Below are positions 31,401-43,259 of a DNA stretch of 64,000 nt, in pieces; within the stretch, counting starts at the first letter, position 1, and each line of letters opens with the position of its first letter. The position numbers and the translations under genes are program-made. Origin of the DNA: Cryptomeria japonica (Eukaryota > Streptophyta > Pinopsida > Cupressales > Cupressaceae); the NCBI RefSeq assembly GCF_030272615.1, contig NC_081412.1, positions 346,276,169 to 346,340,168 on the forward strand, read 5' to 3'. The notes beneath the pieces were generated by a model. It saw nothing but the letters and a program-made list of their open reading frames with translations. It did not search any database and had not been told where the DNA came from.

Positions 31401-33689
31401 TGACCTCATGTACACCACAATTGTATAAAAAGAATAGACCAAAAAAATTTCAATTTGAGCTTCCACAACTCTTTGACGTACCCATTACATACCAAACTGC
31501 AATTGCTAGTTTAAGTACACCTAGAAGGAACAAAGGGAGCGGTAGATGAAGAAGGAATATCCATTGTAGGAAGAGTCTCCTTTCTATCATCATGCATATC
31601 CTCTTTGATAGGTTGGGAAGGAAGATCCTTATCATCTAAGGCCTCATCTTTACTTAATGTTATGTGAGGAGATAGATAATGAATAAAATGCATAACATCA
31701 TCTTCTTTACAAATGTTTCGATGGTTAAGATAATCTCTAGGAGAATAAGGGGGATCTAGAGAGATTAAAACACCAATATTTTGACCTTGCCCCCCTTGCG
31801 CTAGGATATGTGTATTAGAAGAAGATGGCACCATGTTTCTCTTCAATGCTTACTCTCCATTAGAGAGATCATTGATAGGAGTATTAGCTTTTCCTTCCTT
31901 CACATGAGATACCCTAGGAGAGGTACAAGTATTAGATTTTTTATTAACATCTCTAGGAATATGATCTACAAAAGAATTTATGTGATCTACATATGTAATG
32001 AATTTTCTTTAAAATATCACCATAAAACAACATGAATCATGGATAAAAGCTTTGAGATTTAATTTATTAATAGGAAATAATTTTAAAATTCTAAAAATAC
32101 AATATGCCAAAGTTCTATGAATGAAAAAAGCAAGGTAAAGTGAAAGAAACCATTATCCAACACATGATTTTGATAAATATAAGTGAAAATCAATGTAATC
32201 ATATGTGAAATCGCAAATAAATTAGATATATTAAGTGACATTATGAATGCCTAAGATCAGATATGAAAATAAAAGTTACAAATTATGCAACCCACAAATA
32301 AAATTAACCAAAATAAATTAGGGTTTTTAGAAATTTAACCTCTAAATTTATGTAATTTGATTAAAAATATAATCTAGGAGTGTAAAGTTGAAAATTAAAA
32401 TGAATATAAATTAGATTTGAGAACATGAATAAAAAATAGCGATGTAAGGATTCGGGTTCACGAAAAAATGTAATGGTGGAAAATTAGGGTTAGGATTAAA
32501 TTAAGATAATAAAACCACTAAACTACCTAATTGTCTAATTACATTAGGGAGGAGAGGAATCTAATAGGTCTAGCCTTGCAAGACCAAGATTATGATCAAA
32601 TTCAAAGCTCCTTGGACAAGATCTTCTCCTCCTTGAGTTGAATTGAATTAGATTGTTGAAGATTAGGGCAAAATAGGTTATTATTGAAGTGTTCGGGCAT
32701 AAACAGTGAGCTAAAATTATCGTACAGAGACACCAAATTGGATTTGGGCAATATAAGATGTCACGAATCTATTCTCAAAAGTTTGGCCTAATTTTTCAAG
32801 ACTAGGTAGTATCAATTCGCCATGGTTCTCCAAATTTATCCTAGTCAAAAGTTGAATCTATTTGTCTTTATGAATTATGTTTATGCTCTCAAACACAATT
32901 CCACATTTGTTTCCTACACATAGAAAGAAGGGGGAACTTGTTGGGAATAAGGGTTTTCCTAGGTCAAACCTTTGCTTAGAAATTAACCTTGAATGAAATA
33001 ATGCGAATAGTGAAATAAATGTTGAATAGATGTACCTTAGATCTGCACTTGCTAATGATGATGCTCTGCTCTTTGAATGTAATCACAAATTTTGTATGAA
33101 ATGGCATGACAAACACAAAACTCTAATCACATACACATTCTTGTATAAGATTGATGCTATTTTTCTCCACAATGGTTGAATGATGAATATGTAGCCTTGA
33201 AGATCTCCGAAAATGCTTGATGATGAATAAGTATCCATCCCTAACATTCTTGCTTCATAGATGTAAGAATACTAGGGATGGATACTTATATTTCTTAGAT
33301 GAAATTAGGTTGATAGAATGTCTTTGCATAGGGGATTCTAGGTAAATTACCAATTAGGTTGACTTCCAACGGTCATGTAGAGCTATGGGAATCAAATCTT
33401 ACCGATGAGATAAAGCCCCTACCCCATTTCAAATTGGGGCCTAATTGAGTGGGACCATGGCATTTTGGGGTGCCTTGGTCTAGACCAAGGAATGGAATTC
33501 CCTAGTCCCACCACAATCAGGACCAAAAAATGCTAAAATGAGGTGGGTATCTCATGGTAAGACCCACAAAATGTTGTTCATGGCCTAAAATCTATAGAAT
33601 GGACACAAATGGACCTAGAAAAGAGATGAGGACAAGATGCAATAAATTAGGGGCACAAACATGAGGTGTAAATTGGCCCGATGATAATT
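31401..33689. other. Unclassified repeat-like DNA
   Basis: A minus-strand frame (31,846-31,511, with a broken extension to about 31,990) gives a polar protein I do not recognise; it could be a decayed retroelement piece. At 32,928-32,941 a purine run (AAGAAGGGGGAACT) precedes TGTTGGGAATAAGGG, which looks like a purine tract plus an LTR start on the plus strand. No partner LTR was found. A strong hairpin lies at 33,228-33,288. Confidence 0.4.
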
Positions 33690-34210
33690 TACAATGCTAA
33701 TGGATTGAAATATGTTTAGTTCTTGAATGCATAATCAAATTCTTTAAAATGTTTATAACATTTGTATTATCACACATGATAGGAATAACTTCATCATACA
33801 CTACTCTAGTATCCTTAAGAGTCCACTTCATCCAAAAAACTTGAGTACAATAAGATGTTGCGGCAATATATTTAGCTTCTATAGTTGATAATGATACATT
33901 TTCTTATTTCTTACTCATCCATGCAACCAATCTATCTCCCAAAAAGAATGCACCACCAATGGTAATTTTCCTATCATCATCACTTTCGACCGAATCAACT
34001 TCCGTATATGCCTTCAACATGAAATCTCCATCTTTCTTGTACCATAACCCAGAATCCCAAGTTTCTTTCAAATATCTACAAATCCTCTTCACTACTTGAT
34101 GATGAGTTTTCTTTGGACTAGCTTGAAATCTTGCAACCAAATACACAATTTGTATAATACCTGATCTAGAAGTGGTAAGATATAATATTCCTCCAATCAT
34201 AAATTAGTAC
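33690..34210 (-). pseudogene. Element E RNase H
   Basis: Minus-strand blocks R-I-C-R-Y-L-K, then D-D-R-K-I-T-I-G-G-A-F-F-L-G and further down I-N-I-L-K-N and H-S-R-T-K-H-I-S-I match copia RNase H. The sequence stops abruptly near 33,690 before the usual C-terminal block and purine tract, marking the truncation. Confidence 0.85.
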
Positions 34211-34229
34211 TTCTTTTGATCAATATCCT

Positions 34230-35020
34230 GAGATGTATCATCTTTTCCTAACTTGCATCCAACAACTAAATGGGTAGTAATAGGTTTACAATTATCCATA
34301 TCAAACTTCTTTAACAACTCTTTAAAATACTTAGCTTGAGAGATAAAGATTCCATCATCCAACTAAGTAACTTGAATACCAAGAAAAAATGATATTTCTC
34401 CAAACATAAACATTTTAAAATCTTTCTGCATCTCTTCTACAAATACTTTACACAAGCCATCACTTTCTCCAAAGATAATATCATCAACATAAACAACAAA
34501 AATCAACAACTTAATGTCTTCAACCTTAAAATAGAGATTATTGTTTGTAGTACTTTCCTAAGAGTGTTGTTGTAAAATAAATATGCAATCTTGTATACCA
34601 CTCTCTAGATGCCTATTTGAGTCTATATAATGCCTTATTTAATCTATAAACCATGCCATGATAATCTGGTAGTCTGAATCTATTTGATTGTTTAATGCAC
34701 ATTTCTTTTTCCTATTCTCCATTAAAAAATGTTTACTTAACATCCATGTGATATACTCTAAAGTTCTTGTAGGCAGAAAACATTATGTGATATACTCTAA
34801 AGTTCTTGGAGGAAGAAAACATAAGAAACATTCTAATAGCTTCCATCCTAGCAACTGGGGCAGAATTTTCTTCAAAATCAATACCTTCTACCTGAGAGTA
34901 TCCTTTATATATCAATCTTGCCTTGTTTATTATTACTTTTCCTTGTTCATTTAGTTTGTTTTGGAAGACCCACTCTGTTCCTATCACATTTTTATCGACT
35001 GGTGTAGGTACTAGTTCCAA
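34230..35020 (-). pseudogene. Element E reverse transcriptase with an internal duplication
   Basis: Minus strand 35,020-34,733 reads [18 protein letters not shown] and A-P-V-A-R-M-E, the start of a copia reverse transcriptase. At 34,826-34,749 a 39-bp in-frame duplication repeats 13 residues (core K-N-F-R-V-Y-H). The palm, including the catalytic region near 34,480, is broken by stops. Confidence 0.82.
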
Positions 35021-35379
35021 AGTCTAATTCTTCTATATTTGATTCAGTTGTTCTTCCCTTGCTTTTACCCAACTTTCTTCTTTTATTTCTTCTTCATACG
35101 ATTTAGGTTCAATGAGTAAAATAAAACAACAATTAGTTTTCTCATTTACCTTTGTAACATTTCTTCTTGTCTGAACTCCTTTATTCTTGTCTCCAATTAT
35201 TTGATCTTTTGAATGATTTGTCTACACATATTTCGGGGCTTTGATTGTTTTCTCTAGTTCTTGTTTGTATTATTTTTTTTCTTCATCTAGTTTCTCTTTA
35301 TTTCTTCCATTTGGAGTTTTCTTTTCTTCTACAACAAGAAGAGTGATCTCAAATTTAGTCTCTTGAACAAATTAATGGG

Positions 35380-36690
35380 TAGTCTAATCCCATGCCTCAC
35401 ATACTTTCACATTCGTACTCTTCACTATCTTGTTTAATATTTTATTGTAACATTGATAAGCCTTTCTATTCATAGCATATGCCAATAATATTCCTTCAGC
35501 ATCTCAAGTATGAAACTTTTTTAGGTCATTCTCATCTCTTTTGATATAACACTTACTCTCAAAGATTCTGAAATATTTCACAATAGGTGGTCTTACACAC
35601 CATAACTCATAAGGTGTCTTTGTATGATTTATTCTTATATAAACCTTGTTAAGAATGAAAATAGCAGTATGCATAGCTTATTTCTAATAAACATTAGCCA
35701 GATTAGCATATTTCATCATAGTTCTAGCCATCTCAATAATGGTTCTATTCTTTCCTTCTACCACACCATTCCATTAAGGAGTTCTTGGAGCAAAAAGATG
35801 TCTCCTAATTCCATATTTCTCACAAAAAATGTCAATTTCATTTAAAGAAAATTCTCCTCCTCTATCATATCTCAAACACTTGATCTTAGCATCAACTTGA
35901 TTCTCTACCATTAACTTGAAAATTTTAAATCTTTCAAAAGCTTTAGATTTTTCTCTAAAAAATGTAACCCATGTCATTTTAGAATAATCATCAATGAGTA
36001 ACATAAAATACCTTTACCATTAAGTCCACTTGTCCTTGTAGGTTCACAAAGGTTTGTATGAATTATCTCCAATGGATATGATGTAGAATATTCCTTGTTC
36101 TTGAAACTTCTTATTTTCTTTCCTAACTAACATTCCCTACACACAATGTCAATAGGATTGATAATCCTTGGAAAATCTCGTACTGCTTTAAAGTTACCAA
36201 TCTTTGTCATGTGTTATAAAAGTTAACATGACCCATCCTCTTATTCCATAGCTAGACTTCATTACTCTAACTTAGATAACATCTGTTTCCACTTCTGTCC
36301 TTAATGTAATAAACATTTTCACTTGTCTTAATTTCTTTTCCTACCAACTTTCTGGTTCTACCTTTTCTGATCATACATCTAGTTTTTGTAAACAAAACTC
36401 CTTAACCTCTATTGTACATCTGACTAATACTCAACACTATGTCTCAAACCTTCAACATAATAAACACTATCATTTTTATGCTTACCATCAATCAAAATAC
36501 TTCCTATTCCACAAATTGGTGCAACTTCCTCTCCTATAAATTTCATAGATCCACCATCATACTTCTTCAGAGTGATAAATTTTTGTCTCCAGTCATGTGT
36601 TTTGAGCATCTGAAATCAATAATTCATAATCTTGATTCAAGTTTAGTATTCTTGCAATCATCTCTTGTGGTCTTTTAGATCTTTCTTGAT
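35380..36690 (-). pseudogene. Element E protease and integrase
   Basis: Protease remnant: minus strand S-K-H-M-T-G-D-K equivalent near 36,610, then V-Y-Y-V-E-G-L at about 36,450. Integrase remnant: L-L-I-D-D-Y-S-K-M-T-W near 36,000, then C-L-R-Y-D-R-G-G-E-F near 35,880 and R-T-P at 35,774. These cover two of the three catalytic acidic positions. Fragmented by stops. Confidence 0.8.
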
Positions 36691-37631
36691 ACTTCCCCTG
36701 TATTGTAATACCCACCCTAGCAACTTTTCTTGGCATGAACATTATTTGTTATATTTGGTGATATTGGACTCTATATTTCCTTGTTAGAGTAGATGATGAG
36801 ACATATTTAGTTATATTTGCACCTTTATGGTTCAGTATGTTATTTGATGCATTAGTGAGTTAGGGGTTTCATTGGTTTGTGTACATGATTTCATTATGAT
36901 AATCTTTTCATATGGCTTCTATATTATATGTTTATTATCTCGAGCTAACAATGCTAACCCAATCATGCTTGGAATAGATTATTATATGAGATATCTGTCG
37001 GATGAGGGGACGTAGTCGTAGTTACTCTACGGAGACCCACACGATGCCACACTCTCCCTCCTTGTTTGTCATTTGTATATGGATATATATATTTCTATCA
37101 TTTTGGTGATGCAGGATTGTAGGTACTAGGCATCGACTCCACCTGGCTACACAGGTTTGAGTGTGCCTCTAAATCCTCGAATGTTGTTGTTGCAGAGATA
37201 ACACCAAGGTTCCCACATGTAAACCCATTGGACGTAGGTCTCCCGTTTAGGAAGATTGCCCTATCTTGAGGGTTGGGCAATGTCATGTTTATGATGGGTA
37301 TTGGTTTGAGTATTTTGATTGGTTCTGATTTATGTTGTTCGTAATGATTTTTATATAATGTTTGATTATTTCTTTGATAGGATACCTACACATTAAATGA
37401 TTTAAGTGGCTTATGTTATGTTTCATTAAAAAGATGAAACAAAAGTAATATAGATGTATTATGTTATATTTATGAACATATATATATATATGGGTGCACA
37501 CATATATGCCTATATATATATATTGTGTGTGTGTGTATGTGTAATATAAGATTTGTTTTTATTAATTCTATATATTAAAAAAAAAGATAAAATGAAAAGA
37601 TCGAGGTTTAAAATAATGTTATCTTAGTCAA

Positions 37632-37690
37632 TGAGTTTTGAACCTATGACTTCTCTTGTATGAGTCTTGATGGTTACCATTGAGCTATAT
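37632..37690 (-). other. tRNA-like relic with A and B boxes
   Basis: On the minus strand TAGCTCAATGGTA (A box) is followed about 30 bases later by AGGTTCAAAAC (B box), the internal promoter layout of tRNAs and SINEs. No acceptor stem can be formed, so it is a fragment. Confidence 0.45.
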
Positions 37691-37787
37691 GTGTTATTTG
37701 AGATTTTTATTTAGCTATCTAGTATTTAGTATACTTATTTCCGTGGGGTATCTATTAAATTTTAAATAAACTATTATAGTTAGTGTT

Positions 37788-37871
37788 AATAAATAATACC
37801 AACCATAGAGGTTGGGATGGTTGCTTCCCGTAAAACAACCTCTCCAACTATACAAGTTGGTATTATTTATT
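37788..37871. repeat. 84-bp inverted-repeat hairpin
   Basis: Arms 37,788-37,803 and 37,856-37,871 are perfect 16-bp complements (AATAAATAATACCAAC). Inner segments GAGGTTGG and CCTCTCCAAC extend the pairing. Could be a small foldback element or a local structure in the solo LTR. Confidence 0.8.
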
Positions 37872-40559
37872 GAAGTTTGTATTTTGGAAGAAGAGGTTGG
37901 TATTTTTTGGGAAGATAAATCAGAAGAAATTTGAAGGTTTAGGAGCAAGAAGAGAGATTTGCACAGAAAGGGGTTGGATTTTTGCTTGTTCTTTCTCAAA
38001 AGATTTTCTCCGAGGACCTAAGGTAGGCCTCATTCCAGGAAGAATCCATGTGGCTTGCTTGTGTTGTGATTTTGTGTTGTATGTTATGCTTGCATAATTT
38101 AAATGAATATTAGATGAAAATTTAAATTCAAAAATATGTATATTATTCTAGAAATACTTTCTTCTACTTCTTTCCTTGTTTGTGTAAGGGATATGCTTTG
38201 GTTGGGAAATTCAATTTGGAGAAAATGAGTGTCATGTTGGGGAGTAATGACTCTTGTATTTATTTTTATTTTTATTTTTTATATAAAAATTATTTATGAT
38301 CTGTAGTGATTCAAATATAAAAATACATCTATAATTAAATTCCATATCTCAACCAACAACTATTCTTCAAGTGTCAAGTATCAACCCAACAAACAAGATT
38401 TCCATTCTTATGATTGTCCCAGTTTTGATAGTTCTGATTCTGTTATTCATAACTTTCATTACAGATAATATGTTTCAAATCTCTTTGGTGAAAACGTAGA
38501 AATCTAGGTGTAATAAAACATATCCAAAATGAAGGGAAATCCAACAGTTCGTTTGAAAGTTAAGTTCCCCGTACTGAGACTAATTTTATGTCAATAAAAA
38601 CTAAAAAAAAATTCATTGTTTGTGTCACTAGGGCATCAAATATCTTCCTCAAACTAAAACCAAATGATTCAAAAATAAATGGATACGAAAGATAACTCCA
38701 AATATTATAATAATCCAAAATATTTCATCTTTTAATGGTTTAAAATGAATTTATGAACAAACTCTTTTACACAACTCTATCAAAGAGGGTTTTAAATAAT
38801 TTTAAGAAAATTTATTTAAACATTTATTATAATCTTTGGTTGACGCTAAAAATTATTTCAAATTAAATATAAATAATTATACTATTTTCTCAAATATATT
38901 TCAGTCTTCACTCAAACCATTTATCAAGATAAATATCTATTAAACAACAAGGAAACATGGTTCAATTTTATGGGTTTTTGAGTTGTTCTTTGGGTTGCTT
39001 TTCCTTCCTAGGGGTTTGGGTGCTTTCTATAGTAGGTACCTCTATTTTAAAGACCTCTAATTCATGTATGTGAGGTGTTCATGATTAAAAATAAAATAAG
39101 TGTTTTATATATGTTATGCATTGGCCACCTCCTTCTCATGCTTGATAGTGGCTTATAGATAAGGGTCAGACTCATCCTTATGGTTTGGAGGACATGGGAG
39201 AGTACTTGAACTTATATGCTGATTGTGTGAGATGAATTATTATTTTTTATCTGATGAATGTTTGAGTAGGGTAACTAGATACTCTAGGTAGGTGGCTCAC
39301 TATAGGTTGCCAGGACCCAAAGTGGTTGCTGAGAGATCTTATGAGTGGGTTTAATTCAACTGATAACTTTTTTAAAATGAACTTGGGTTGGGTTGGGCTA
39401 TAACACACTAATACAAGATAAATGATTATTTTAGTCCATATAGGCCTGTTGGAGTACCACGACCATTGTTACAGGCTGGGTGGATCCTTTTGAGAGGGGA
39501 CTGTGGTACATGGTAGGCAGGGTGGATCGCGACATTAAGGCTATATGATGACACCCACCCAGTAGGTGTTCTTGTTCTCTCTCTCTTGTGATGTTATTTG
39601 ATGTTGTTATGTGATATGTGGTTCTTGTTTATTGTTTTGTGGAATCATGTCTCATGGCCTTAGTATTGCCCTAGTACTTGCATGGACCTTGGTTTTATCT
39701 CCTAGCACGGGGGAGTGGACCTTTGTGGTTCTACGTGGTTGGGTGGTAAATATTTTTTTGAGGTGTGTTCATGATCTCTTTTGATGATGCTTCTTGGTCC
39801 TTGGTTGAAGATGTTGAAGACCTTGCTTTTGAACTAGTACATTCAAATATTGTAAATATTATTTGTAAGCCATGAATGGCCTTATAATAAACATGTAATT
39901 TTATGAAAAGCATTATAAAAGGGAGGGTAATTTATAGGAACTATGATAAGGGATGATTACTTTGTATTTGAAACAATATTTTTAAAAGTTATGTTACCCT
40001 TCCTATCCTATCTCTTTATGATCTTATTGTGTTGTTATTAAAATTGAGTAGAAGACATTAATAGAAACTACAATTGCATTATTATATATGTTGTTATCAA
40101 ATGAAAAGTATTAACTGCATGGATGTTGTAAATAATAATCAAGGGGAAAATGATGCAAAGGATAGTTATTCATTCTATAGTGGGAATGGGATTATGGGAA
40201 ATAGGATTGTTATGTACTTTTACTTTGGTCTCAAATGAAATGATAAAAGCTTTGTAGCATAACAAATAGATAGTAAAGTTAATGTGTTGTGAAATATTAT
40301 ATCATGCTCAAAATTAAGAAGATCATTGTATGTTTATTTTATGCACATTATGTTATGTGTTAAGCTGTTATATCTTTCAATTATGTTGATGAACATTAAA
40401 GGGAACTTCTAAGGGAATTAAGTATATTTACTTTCTAGAAGTGGTAGATGTATGTTATATTAAAAATAAAAAATAAAAAAATTGTAGTATATTTTGGAAC
40501 TTTTGTTCTTGTCCTACTGGGTTCCCTGGCAGGGCATGGCATCTATAGCCAAAAAATAA

Positions 40560-41490
40560 AGATTATTCATTCATGTCTTCAACATATTCTTCTTCACATG
40601 AATGTGTCTCCATAGAGAAAAATATCCTTTTCCCTTTATCTCCATCATTTGTTCTATTTTAAAAATTATTTGTTCTATATTTAATTTTCTTTTCATCATC
40701 ATCAAACTTTCTATAATCTTCTTTGTATACACATTTAGAAGCATAATGACCAATTCTTCCACAATTAAAGTATTTCAAGGGTAACTTACCTTTGTACTTT
40801 CATGTTCCTCTCTTCAGTCTTCTTAAAAAGTTTGCTTCAATCTCATCCAAGTTTTCACTTGTTTCTAGTTCATCTTGAGATATCCTTGAAACATTGAAAG
40901 TAGCTTTTCTTTGATAGGACTTTATATCTTCCATCTCTCCAATTTCTTAGGCAAATAATGTACCAATAAGTTGAAATCATGACATTCTTGAATATCACAC
41001 TTATTTGGTTTGTAGGGTTTTGTCAATGTAAACAAGATCTTTTTGGTATCATTCACTCTATGTATATAGCTCTCAACACTTTCATTATCAACCATTTTGA
41101 AACCTTAAATTTCTACTTCAGGTTCAAAATTCTTACTTGCTAAGTCTTTGGATCACCTTCATATGCATAATACGACTTGTAGATTCCCTTAGCTTCTTTC
41201 ATTCCTTTAACCTTACCAAATACTTCATTACTTAGATAGCTAATAAGAATTGTTCTAGCCTTTGAATTTGTCTCTTGAGCCTTAATCTCATCCAAAGTTG
41301 ATGGTCCATTCTAAGGGTATTTGTACCCCATCTGAATAATCTCCTAGACCCCATTCTATAATGCTTCCAAGCATGACTCCATTCTTTCCTTCCAATAATT
41401 TAAGTTTGTTCCATCAAACATTAGAGCTTTAACATGAAGGTCCTGCACCATCTCCGGATCTACCTCAAGTGGTAAAGATTTCCAAAGAGG
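40560..41490 (-). pseudogene. Element E gag
   Basis: Minus-strand translation shows a UBN2-type copia gag segment (E-S-V-E-S-Y-I-H-R-V-N near 41,090). A zinc knuckle follows at about 40,775-40,730, reading Y-F-N-C-G-R-I-G-H-Y-A-S-K-C with the first Cys replaced. Several stops and shifts are present. The region ends at the solo LTR insertion. Confidence 0.75.
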
Positions 41491-41497
41491 AATCTTG

Positions 41498-41510
41498 CTC
41501 TGATACTAAT
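41498..41510 (-). other. Element E primer binding site
   Basis: Minus strand TTAGTATCAGAGC matches the initiator tRNA-Met complement except at the start, where TGG has become TTA. Confidence 0.75.
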
Positions 41511-41513
41511 TTT

Positions 41514-42715
41514 TGAACACCTAGCAGGACTGAGAGGGGTGGTGAATCAATCCAGAAGTAATTTTTTTTTTTTATTAATCAGCTTATTTAACAATAACAC
41601 ACTAACCATCAACACATCAACCTTAAGCACATGAACACCAAATTTATATGGAAAACCCAAACAGGAAAAAACCATGGTGAGAATCTAAGTCATAATATGA
41701 GTAACAATGTCTACAGTGCTTTAGGCAAGCAGCCAAGGAGCACCAACACCTAAAGGAATTGTATAACTAAGGCATGAAACCTTAAGCAAGATACAAAGAG
41801 GACTTGCATAGCTAAAGAACACTTTTGCAGGGAAAAGATACAAAGTGTTGCCAAAGGACTCATTCTCAATCAATAACAACTGAAATAGCTGAACTGAAAT
41901 TGAGAAGGATTCTCCTAATCATGGAATTGAATCAAGAGACCAACATCGTGGCAAACATCTCTAATAATCTTCCCAAACACAATGCACTGTCTTGCAAAAT
42001 ATATCACCTTCAAATCTCTTCTCAAATTGACTTTCACATCACCACAAACTCAAATCTTCTTGCAAATCATTTGCATACACTTTTCACACAATTCACTTCT
42101 CATTCAGACTCAACTCATCCATATATGCACATCTTAAATATGAGATATAACACTGAAAACCTAATTGAGGGTCAACCAAAATAGAATAAGCAATATTACA
42201 CAAAATAAGCCACCTAGACCTAAAATACTTAGATCGGCCCACTCCAGGAGAAAGAGGAAACCAAAACATATAAAGAATGCATCATTCCACGAATGATCTG
42301 AAAATCCACACATGCTAAGACATACTCCAAAGGATGTTACAAATCATAACGTGTAGATTTAATCAACCAGTCATCCATATAACCATTTCTAATGCAAAAT
42401 ACTCCATGCAAATCTCCACATGCTAAGGTGAGACCCAAATAAACATCTCAACACATCTTCCAACACATATCTAGACCAAAATAATATGATCTACTAATCT
42501 ACAATGGAATTAACAACATATCTAAAGGGCACCAAAAGCATTCTAGACCACCCTGAATATAGGATGACACAATCAACACTAAAAGAATATCTGGACCAAC
42601 ATCCATTCAGATAACCAAGGTTTGGCAAAGCATATCCAGACTAACAACCATTTAGATAACCAGGTTTGACATCAATGAAAACCATACAAACTCATGCTAT
42701 CAACAATCTCCAACA
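41514..42715 (-). repeat. Element E 5' LTR (1,202 bp)
   Basis: On the minus strand it begins TGTTGGAGATTGTTGATAGC at 42,715 and ends GGTGTTCA at 41,514, directly before the primer site. TG...CA ends are intact. The plus-strand open frame at 41,825-42,184 within it is fortuitous. Confidence 0.75.
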
Positions 42716-43259
42716 CATGAATGTAAATTCATACATCCTTGATGTGAATAACATTAATTGACACATGGGAAAATGCCCCACTATTGTCGTTCATGATGGA
42801 ATTGAATGGTCATTTCTTGAATGAGGGTCTTGTCTTATCTATAATTTATATAACCCTAGGACTAGCCTTATGAACTTAGGATATGCAAAAATGATTGAGA
42901 AATACCTAGAAATTTAATGACTAGGGTTTGCATGAACACACTTGAAAGTTCTCTTTTCTCCTTATCACCTTAATTGCTATTGAATTCTTTGAATGAGGTG
43001 AAAAATGACCGTGTGACTTATATACTTATTCCATCTACTACCTTAATTGGTAATTAGGTTTTAGCAACTTTTAATCTTTCTACCACAACAGTGATCAATC
43101 AAACTCTCCATAATTATATATAATGAAAAAAATTACTCTGGAAATTAGACCAAATGACCAAGTGTTACTAGACCAAAATGTCCATATTATTTTTAACTGA
43201 TATGTTGAATATTTCAGCATTTGTGCTTCCCAAGGGATTTGGAAAATATGCAACTACAA
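42716..43259. other. AT-rich DNA, nothing recognised
   Basis: Flank of element E. It starts with CATGA, which would be its target duplication, but the partner is lost. No protein or repeat family was recognised. Confidence 0.4.

Larger units (their letters stand above)
36704..40541 (+). repeat. Solo LTR of about 3.84 kb inside element E
   Basis: Begins TGTAATACCCACCC and ends CAGGGCATGGCA. It is flanked by near-matching 5-mers TGTAT (36,699-36,703) and TCTAT (40,542-40,546). It separates gag from protease of element E. No gag-pol sequence is found inside. The ends resemble those of the 4.3-kb chromovirus LTR (TGTGAGGCCC ... GGGCATGACA), so it may be the solo LTR of a related chromovirus. A body alignment is needed to confirm this. 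Confidence 0.65.
33690..42715 (-). mobile_element. Sirevirus-like Ty1/copia element E, decayed, split by a solo LTR
   Basis: Minus-strand order: 5' LTR (42,715-41,514), primer site, gag (41,490-40,560), then after a 3.8-kb insert protease, integrase, reverse transcriptase and RNase H down to about 33,690. The 3' LTR is missing; the coding sequence breaks off inside RNase H. The reverse transcriptase and RNase H sequences are closest in this window to element H. Many stops and frame changes make it old. Confidence 0.85.

Noticed and set aside
31051-31549. Three overlapping Ser/Leu-rich frames
   Set aside because: They arise from a CT/AT simple-sequence tract.
32928-33689. A plus-strand LTR beginning at 32,942
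   Set aside because: The start looks right, but I found no partner LTR, end or target duplication, so it is only mentioned within the unclassified region.
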